64,000 nt of DNA from Sebaldella termitidis ATCC 33386 (lineage in GTDB: Bacteria > Fusobacteriota > Fusobacteriia > Fusobacteriales > Leptotrichiaceae): NCBI RefSeq assembly GCF_000024405.1, contig NC_013517.1, forward strand, positions 2,821,989-2,885,988, written 5' to 3'. The position numbers were made by a program, and so were the translations under genes. This document shows, piece after piece, positions 59,239-64,000 of this stretch (the first letter of the stretch is position 1; each line of letters opens with the position of its first letter). Under the pieces are notes generated by a model. That model did no database searches. It was not told the origin of the DNA and worked only from the letters and a program-made list of their open reading frames with translations.

Positions 59239-60897
59239 TTAAACACCCAGTATTTCTTTTGCATGCTGAATTGATATATCTGAATAGTCATCGCCGGATA
59301 TCATTCTTGCGATTTCTCTCACCCTTTCTTCCTCATTCAGCGGTACTACCTTTGTTTCAGTAATTTTATTTTCCACTTCTTTTTTTATGAAAAACTGTTG
59401 ATTTCCTTTGGCTGCTATCTGCGGTGAATGTGTAACACAGATCACCTGTACATCATTTGAAATCATTTTTAGCTTTTCAGCTACTTTTTTTACAGTTTCT
59501 CCTGCTATTCCAGTATCAATTTCATCAAAAATCAAAACTGATATATTATCTACTTTAGAAAAAATTATTTTTAATGCGAGCATAATCCTTGAAATTTCTC
59601 CCCCGGAAGCAATTTTCCCAAGCGGCTTTAATTCCTCGCCAAGATTCGCGGATATCATAAATTCTACATTATCCGTTCCTTTTTCCCTTAGTTCGTCTTT
59701 CTTTTCAAAGTGAATCTTAAAAACTGCATTTTCCATTTTTAAATCTTTAAGTTCTTTTTTCAGCTTAGTTTCTATATCCTTCGCCACATCTTTTCTCTTT
59801 TTGCTTAATTTCTCCGCAAGGCTGAAATATTTTTCTGTTTCTTTCTGTTTTTCTGCTTTAAATTTATCAAGCTCATCATTTTCAAAGCTTATCAATCCGA
59901 GCTTTTCCTCTATATCTTCCTTATATTCCAAAATCTCTTTTATTGTAGAGCCGTACTTCATTTTTAATTTATTTATGCTGTCAATTCTGCTTACTACTGT
60001 TTCCAGTCTGTTTTCATCAGTAGAAACCTCATCCATCATATCTTCTACAGTATACGCAATATCATCCAGCTCATAATAAAGCTTTTCCAGATTATCATGG
60101 ACTTCCTGATAGGATACGCTTATATTCAGCAGCTGTTCAAAATTCTTGCGTGTCTTCTGTAAAGTACGCAAAATTGATAACTCGCTGTCCTTTAGATTCA
60201 AAATGGAATCTGCAAGTTTATCTTTTATTTTTCCGGCATTAAACAATATTTTATACTCTTCCTCCAGCTCGTCGTCTTCACCGGATTTGAGCTCCAAAGC
60301 ATCTATTTCGCTTAAATGAAATTCATAAATATCCTTTTTTTCTTCTATCTGTCTTTTAATTTCTTCTATTTCATTAATTTTTTTACTAAGGCTGCTTATT
60401 TTTTGTATTGTTTTCTTTATATTCTCTTTTAGTTCCAGTCCGTCTTTACTTAAGAATTTATCCAGTAATAACAAATGATAATTCTTATTCAGCAGATACT
60501 GATGATTATGCTGTCCTACGAGATCCAGAACATGACTCATAATTTCCTTTAATTTCGATACAGGCACTCTCATGCCGTTTACCAGTACCTTTGATTTTCC
60601 GTCTCTTGAAAGATTTCTTGTTATTATAAGCTCCTCGTCCTCTATATCAAAGTCCAGATCATTTAATATTTTCACCTGCTCTTCAGTCAGATCAAATACT
60701 GCTTCAGCCGTAAGTTTTTCCTCGCCTGATCTTATCATGTCCGAACTGCTTCTTTCACCTATTAAAAGTGAAATTCCGTCCAAAATAATGGATTTTCCAG
60801 CCCCGGTTTCACCCGTAAGAGCTACAAATCCATTTTCAAAATTTAAATCAACATTTTTTATAATAGCCAAGTTGTTTAATCTGAGTTCTCTTAACAT
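59239..60897 (-). CDS. recN: DNA repair protein RecN
   Basis: An SMC-like ATPase of 552 residues acting in double-strand-break repair. Walker A is ALTGETGAGKSIILDGI near residue 30. A long coiled coil covers about 150-370. The ABC signature is KIASGGEISRIMLALK and Walker B is VLIFDEIDTG. The length is normal. GGGG lies before the ATG. It is 21 bases after nadK, an order (nadK-recN) common in bacteria. Confidence 0.95.
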   Translation of the reverse strand: MLRELRLNNLAIIKNVDLNFENGFVALTGETGAGKSIILDGISLLIGERSSSDMIRSGEEKLTAEAVFDLTEEQVKILNDLDFDIEDEELIITRNLSRDGKSKVLVNGMRVPVSKLKEIMSHVLDLVGQHNHQYLLNKNYHLLLLDKFLSKDGLELKENIKKTIQKISSLSKKINEIEEIKRQIEEKKDIYEFHLSEIDALELKSGEDDELEEEYKILFNAGKIKDKLADSILNLKDSELSILRTLQKTRKNFEQLLNISVSYQEVHDNLEKLYYELDDIAYTVEDMMDEVSTDENRLETVVSRIDSINKLKMKYGSTIKEILEYKEDIEEKLGLISFENDELDKFKAEKQKETEKYFSLAEKLSKKRKDVAKDIETKLKKELKDLKMENAVFKIHFEKKDELREKGTDNVEFMISANLGEELKPLGKIASGGEISRIMLALKIIFSKVDNISVLIFDEIDTGIAGETVKKVAEKLKMISNDVQVICVTHSPQIAAKGNQQFFIKKEVENKITETKVVPLNEEERVREIARMISGDDYSDISIQHAKEILGV

Positions 60898-60918
60898 ATT
60901 TTTACCCCGTCTAAAATA

Positions 60919-61704
60919 TTATATGGAATCTCCCCACTTTAACTTTTCCCTTAATATCATGAAGTAATCCCTGTTTTCAGGTTTTATAAGTTTTACTACT
61001 TTATCTGACAGCCGTGTTTCTATTTTATCATCTTTATTGACCTTGAAGTGAATCTGTCCGTCTATATTCAGATGTATATCATTATCTCTTGAATCCAGCT
61101 TAAATGACAGAACTTCCTTGCCGTCCACTATTATAGGCCGTGCATTCAGACTCTGCGGTGCAAGCGGTGTAAGTGAAACAGAATTAAGTCCCGGATGCAC
61201 TATAGGCCCTCCTGCTGAAAGAGAATAAGCCGTAGAGCCTGTAGGAGTGGCTACTATTATACCATCCGCCCTGTATTTATTTATTAGAGTATTATTAGCA
61301 TAGACATTCACGGATAACAGTGTCGACTTTATCCCGCCTTTAGCAATTACCAGCTCATTCAGGGCATAATGTGTCTTCTCGTTATGTCTTACCTCTAAAA
61401 ACCTTCTTTCCTCTATTTCATAATCATTATTTAAAAATTTGTCCAGTACGTATACTGCTTCACTGTCTCTGGTATATGCTAAGTAGCCGAGACTCCCCAT
61501 ATGGACAGCAAGCACAGGAATGTCTTTTGCCAGTACCTGCTGGGCTGCTGCCAGTATAGTCCCGTCCCCGCCAAAAGTAACTATCAAATCGCATTCTTCT
61601 GTTTTATATACTATTTCTATTTTCTTCTCTTCTAAATACGAATAAAATACTTTCAGATAATGACTGTCTTTTAAGTCATCCTTTTTTATTATTTTTATTT
61701 TCAT
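60919..61704 (-). CDS. nadK: NAD kinase
   Basis: Phosphorylates NAD to NADP. Signatures are TFGGDGTILAA near residue 47, NELVIAKGG near 117 and ADGIIVATPTGSTAYSLSAG near 147, with the following GGPIVHP. The length (261 residues) is standard for the bacterial form. GAGG lies 7 bases before the ATG. It stands between the EnvC-like gene (12-base gap) and recN. Confidence 0.95.
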   Translation of the reverse strand: MKIKIIKKDDLKDSHYLKVFYSYLEEKKIEIVYKTEECDLIVTFGGDGTILAAAQQVLAKDIPVLAVHMGSLGYLAYTRDSEAVYVLDKFLNNDYEIEERRFLEVRHNEKTHYALNELVIAKGGIKSTLLSVNVYANNTLINKYRADGIIVATPTGSTAYSLSAGGPIVHPGLNSVSLTPLAPQSLNARPIIVDGKEVLSFKLDSRDNDIHLNIDGQIHFKVNKDDKIETRLSDKVVKLIKPENRDYFMILREKLKWGDSI

Positions 61705-61716
61705 TTCGAAACCTCT

Positions 61717-63084
61717 TTATAAGTAATTCATCGGATTTACCGTATTTACTCCTTTTCTTGTTTCAAAGTATAAATTTGCCTCTCTGTTTATATCACGTCC
61801 AAGAGTTCCTATGCTCTGCCCTTTTGAGACTTTCTGTCCTTTTGAAACACTTACTCCTGAGAGATTTCCATATACGGTAATAAGATTTCCGTGGTCTATT
61901 ATGACTACATTTCCCAAATTATTCAGTGATCCCGAATATATAACATTTCCTGAATCAGCTGCTTTTACTGCCTGTCCCACACTTCCTCTTATTTCTATAC
62001 CTTTACTTGTCAGTCCCTGAATTTTCTCCTGTCCGTAATTTGTTACTATTCTTCCGGACATTGGCATCATCAGGCTTCCTGTTCCTTTCGGAGGGCTGTA
62101 TGTAGCTGCTGGTGTAGTTTTACCGGTATTGCTTGCAGTTGTTGTCGTCGGTTTTTCTCCTGAAAGATTTGAATTATTTCTTTCTCCGCTCGCTCCTCCT
62201 TTTTCTGCCTCTCTTCTTATTCTTTCCGCTTCAGCCAGTCTTATTCTTTCTTCTTCTGCTCTTTGTGCTGCTAGCTGCTGTGCTCTGATTTCTCTTGCTA
62301 TGATAGCCTGAATTTCTGCTTCCAGCTTTCTTCTTTCCGAAATAAGTTTGCTGTTTGACTGCTGAATAGTTTTATTTTCACTGGAAAGTTTATTCTGTTT
62401 TGTTCTAAGTGCTGCTATAATTCTGTTTTGTTCCTGTTTAGCCGCATTCAGCTGCTTATTTTTTGATTCCAGATCATTTCTTGCTGACATAATCCGCGAT
62501 GCCTGAGCCTGATTTTGTGATTTTAATGATTCTACCTGTTTTTTTTCACTTTCTACGCCTTCTTTGGTTTTTTCCACTACCTGAATATATTGTTTTTGTT
62601 TATTCAAAAATATTTTCAAATCATGATTTCTTTTATCCTGAACAACTACACTTGAATCGGAAAACAGATCCAGAGTTTCTTTTCTTCTTCTTACCCTGTC
62701 CCAGATTATTATCTTTTTTGCCAGATCCTCTTTATTTACATTTATTATTTCAGAATTTTTGTTTATTTCATTTATGTCTTTTCTTATTTCATCATCATTT
62801 TTACCTATTTCACGCAGTACATCAGTATATCTTTTCTGTGCATCATCATATTCAGCCTGCAGTTTTTTTATCTGGGCTTCTATATTTCTCAGCTGGCTTG
62901 TTGTTACATTCTCATCTTTTTTAGCCTTGTTTATTTCGCCGGAATTTTTATTTATTTTCTGATTGTTCTGATTAATTTGTGTATTTATCTGTTTGATCCG
63001 GGCATTATTTTTATCTTTTTGATCTGTGTAAATAATTGAGAAAACAAGAATAAAAATAAATGCAACCTTAGTTTTTTTCCTCAT
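61717..63084 (-). CDS. EnvC-like murein hydrolase activator (degenerate LytM/M23)
   Basis: An exported 455-residue protein: a signal peptide (MRKKTKVAFIFILVFSIIYT), a long coiled coil (about 25-290, rich in Asn, Gln, Lys and Glu), a Ser/Thr linker, then a LytM-like domain (about 340-455). The zinc ligands of active M23 peptidases are missing: the second motif reads NLYFE where HLHFE is expected, and YGNLSGV where YAHL is expected. This matches EnvC, which binds FtsX and activates amidases without cutting peptidoglycan itself. It follows ftsX by 5 bases, as expected for that partner. Confidence 0.88.
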   Translation of the reverse strand: MRKKTKVAFIFILVFSIIYTDQKDKNNARIKQINTQINQNNQKINKNSGEINKAKKDENVTTSQLRNIEAQIKKLQAEYDDAQKRYTDVLREIGKNDDEIRKDINEINKNSEIINVNKEDLAKKIIIWDRVRRRKETLDLFSDSSVVVQDKRNHDLKIFLNKQKQYIQVVEKTKEGVESEKKQVESLKSQNQAQASRIMSARNDLESKNKQLNAAKQEQNRIIAALRTKQNKLSSENKTIQQSNSKLISERRKLEAEIQAIIAREIRAQQLAAQRAEEERIRLAEAERIRREAEKGGASGERNNSNLSGEKPTTTTASNTGKTTPAATYSPPKGTGSLMMPMSGRIVTNYGQEKIQGLTSKGIEIRGSVGQAVKAADSGNVIYSGSLNNLGNVVIIDHGNLITVYGNLSGVSVSKGQKVSKGQSIGTLGRDINREANLYFETRKGVNTVNPMNYL

Positions 63085-63089
63085 ATTAT

Positions 63090-63953
63090 CTACCTCTTAT
63101 AAAACTTAAGATATCTTCTTGTACTTGAGAAATTTACTACTGCTGTAATAAAGATTCCCAGCACAAATGAAATTAAGAATAATGCTATAAGCTCACCTCT
63201 TGATGCTCTTGGCACAGCTCCTGAATTTAACAAATTAATTCCCTGCAGTATAAAGCCGTATACCTTTCTGAATATCAGAAAGCCACCCATTGAAGCAAGT
63301 CCGATTAAAAAAGCTCCTTCAAGAAAATATGTAAGTCTGATAAAGTTATTGCTCACACCAATATGCGTAAGTGTTCCTACATCTTTTTTTCTTGCTTTTA
63401 TTCCTACGCTTGTCAGGTTAAATATTAATATTACGGCAAATATCCCGATTCCAGCCAGTCCGAATAACAGTATATTGTCCAGACTTTTGTCAAATTTCAG
63501 CGAGTTTTGTATTGCTGTGGTTCTCATATCCAGCTCCTGTACTTCCGGATAAGATTTTATCGTATTTTTTAATTCCTCTACATTTGCATTTTTGGATACA
63601 TACAGATAAAAACTATCGCTCAATGGATTTTCCTGATCTGTCAGCTCCACTCCCAGTTCACTTTGAAGCTTTTCCAAAGCTCTTTCTTTTGGTTCAAATT
63701 TTATTGCTTTTATTCCCTTTGTGGAATTTAATTTTACCTGAAAATCCTGCAGCTCAGGCTCTGCCATAGTTTTTACATAAATTATTACCTGATTCGATAC
63801 GTCCAGCTTTGCCTTAAAATCATTCAGGTTATAAAAAAAGATTAATAATACATCCAGCAGTGTGAAAACTACCATGAGGGATATTAATGAAGAGAAGAAC
63901 ATACCCTTTTCCTTGTTTACATTTCTAAACATTTCACTAATCGGATTCAACAT
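63090..63953 (-). CDS. ftsX: Cell division protein FtsX
   Basis: Membrane partner of the ATPase FtsE, transmitting its cycle to EnvC-like activators at the division site. The 287-residue protein has an N-terminal membrane segment (FFSSLISLMVVFTLLDVLLIFFYN region), an extracytoplasmic domain (about 45-160) and three C-terminal membrane segments, the FtsX topology. GVSNNFIRLTYFLEGAFLIG is typical. I chose the ATG at 63953, 7 bases after GGAGGT, overlapping the ftsE end by 17 bases; the ATG at 63968 is too close to any site. Confidence 0.92.
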   Translation of the reverse strand: MLNPISEMFRNVNKEKGMFFSSLISLMVVFTLLDVLLIFFYNLNDFKAKLDVSNQVIIYVKTMAEPELQDFQVKLNSTKGIKAIKFEPKERALEKLQSELGVELTDQENPLSDSFYLYVSKNANVEELKNTIKSYPEVQELDMRTTAIQNSLKFDKSLDNILLFGLAGIGIFAVILIFNLTSVGIKARKKDVGTLTHIGVSNNFIRLTYFLEGAFLIGLASMGGFLIFRKVYGFILQGINLLNSGAVPRASRGELIALFLISFVLGIFITAVVNFSSTRRYLKFYKR

Positions 63954-64000
63954 CAGTCTTACCTCCATCTAAATCTATAACCCTTATTCTTTCGTCAAAT
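63937..64000 (-). CDS. ftsE: FtsE, C-terminal end only
   Basis: The last 20 codons of a gene entering from the right edge: FDERIRVIDLDGGKTDVESD then TAG at 63937-63939. The RVIDLDGG pattern fits the end of an FtsE ABC ATPase, and the overlap with ftsX supports this. The rest lies outside the window. Confidence 0.7.
   Translation of the reverse strand, partial: FDERIRVIDLDGGKTDVESD

Overview
The window is AT-rich, densely coded chromosomal DNA of an anaerobic, diderm bacterium. It very likely belongs to the Fusobacteriota, Leptotrichiaceae (a Sebaldella/Leptotrichia-like genome); this rests on protein content and style, not on a search. The evidence is large autotransporters with fusobacterial beta-helix repeats, a Kdo transferase (outer membrane present), an oxygen-sensitive acyl-CoA dehydratase activase, a molybdenum hydroxylase, AGGAGG ribosome binding sites and TTG/GTG starts. 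Nearly all genes are on the minus strand.

Layout. 1-4437: N-terminal two thirds or so of a giant autotransporter, running off the left edge. 4780-6499: a tautomerase/carboxymuconolactone-decarboxylase fusion divergent from a LysR regulator. 6588-17137: a complete de novo UMP operon, carA-carB-pyrB-pyrI-pyrK-pyrD-pyrF-pyrC-pyrE, preceded by a promoter, a 60-codon leader peptide and an attenuator-like terminator. 17273-19755: two PAP2 phosphatases flanking a minimal CRISPR array (no cas genes here) and an 81-codon orphan. 19970-23887: lactate-type dehydrogenase, trmB, waaA and a MORN-repeat protein. 24094-27744: three-subunit xanthine-dehydrogenase-type enzyme with a palindrome placed like a Crp/Fnr activator site. 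28086-29678: a HAD phosphatase and an unknown protein on the plus strand. 29732-35047: an OPT transporter, DUF917, DUF1177, AroM and M29-like aminopeptidase operon of unknown substrate. 35311-41746: HU, then cmk, prmA, surE, ymdB, rny and a small exported protein, then an M15 peptidase. 42389-46624: giant acyl-CoA dehydratase activase. 47058-49673: thrB and serA. 50255-55427: NlpC/P60 hydrolase, a lipidated subtilisin autotransporter and a PotD-like lipoprotein. 55482-64000: a doubtful ORF, a FUSC exporter, and the block xerD-like, recN, nadK, envC-like, ftsX, ftsE (partial).

How it works together. The pyr operon makes UMP from bicarbonate, glutamine and aspartate; its leader arrangement suggests a translation-coupled attenuation circuit analogous to enterobacterial pyrBI. 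The OPT/DUF917/DUF1177/AroM/aminopeptidase operon looks like an uptake-and-breakdown route for a peptide-like or hydantoin-like compound and is the best candidate for an undescribed pathway. FtsE, FtsX and the EnvC-like protein form the envelope-splitting module of cell division. Terminators and several strong promoters (TTGAC-N17-TAxxxT) can be read directly; four of them share the extended -10 start TGTTA.
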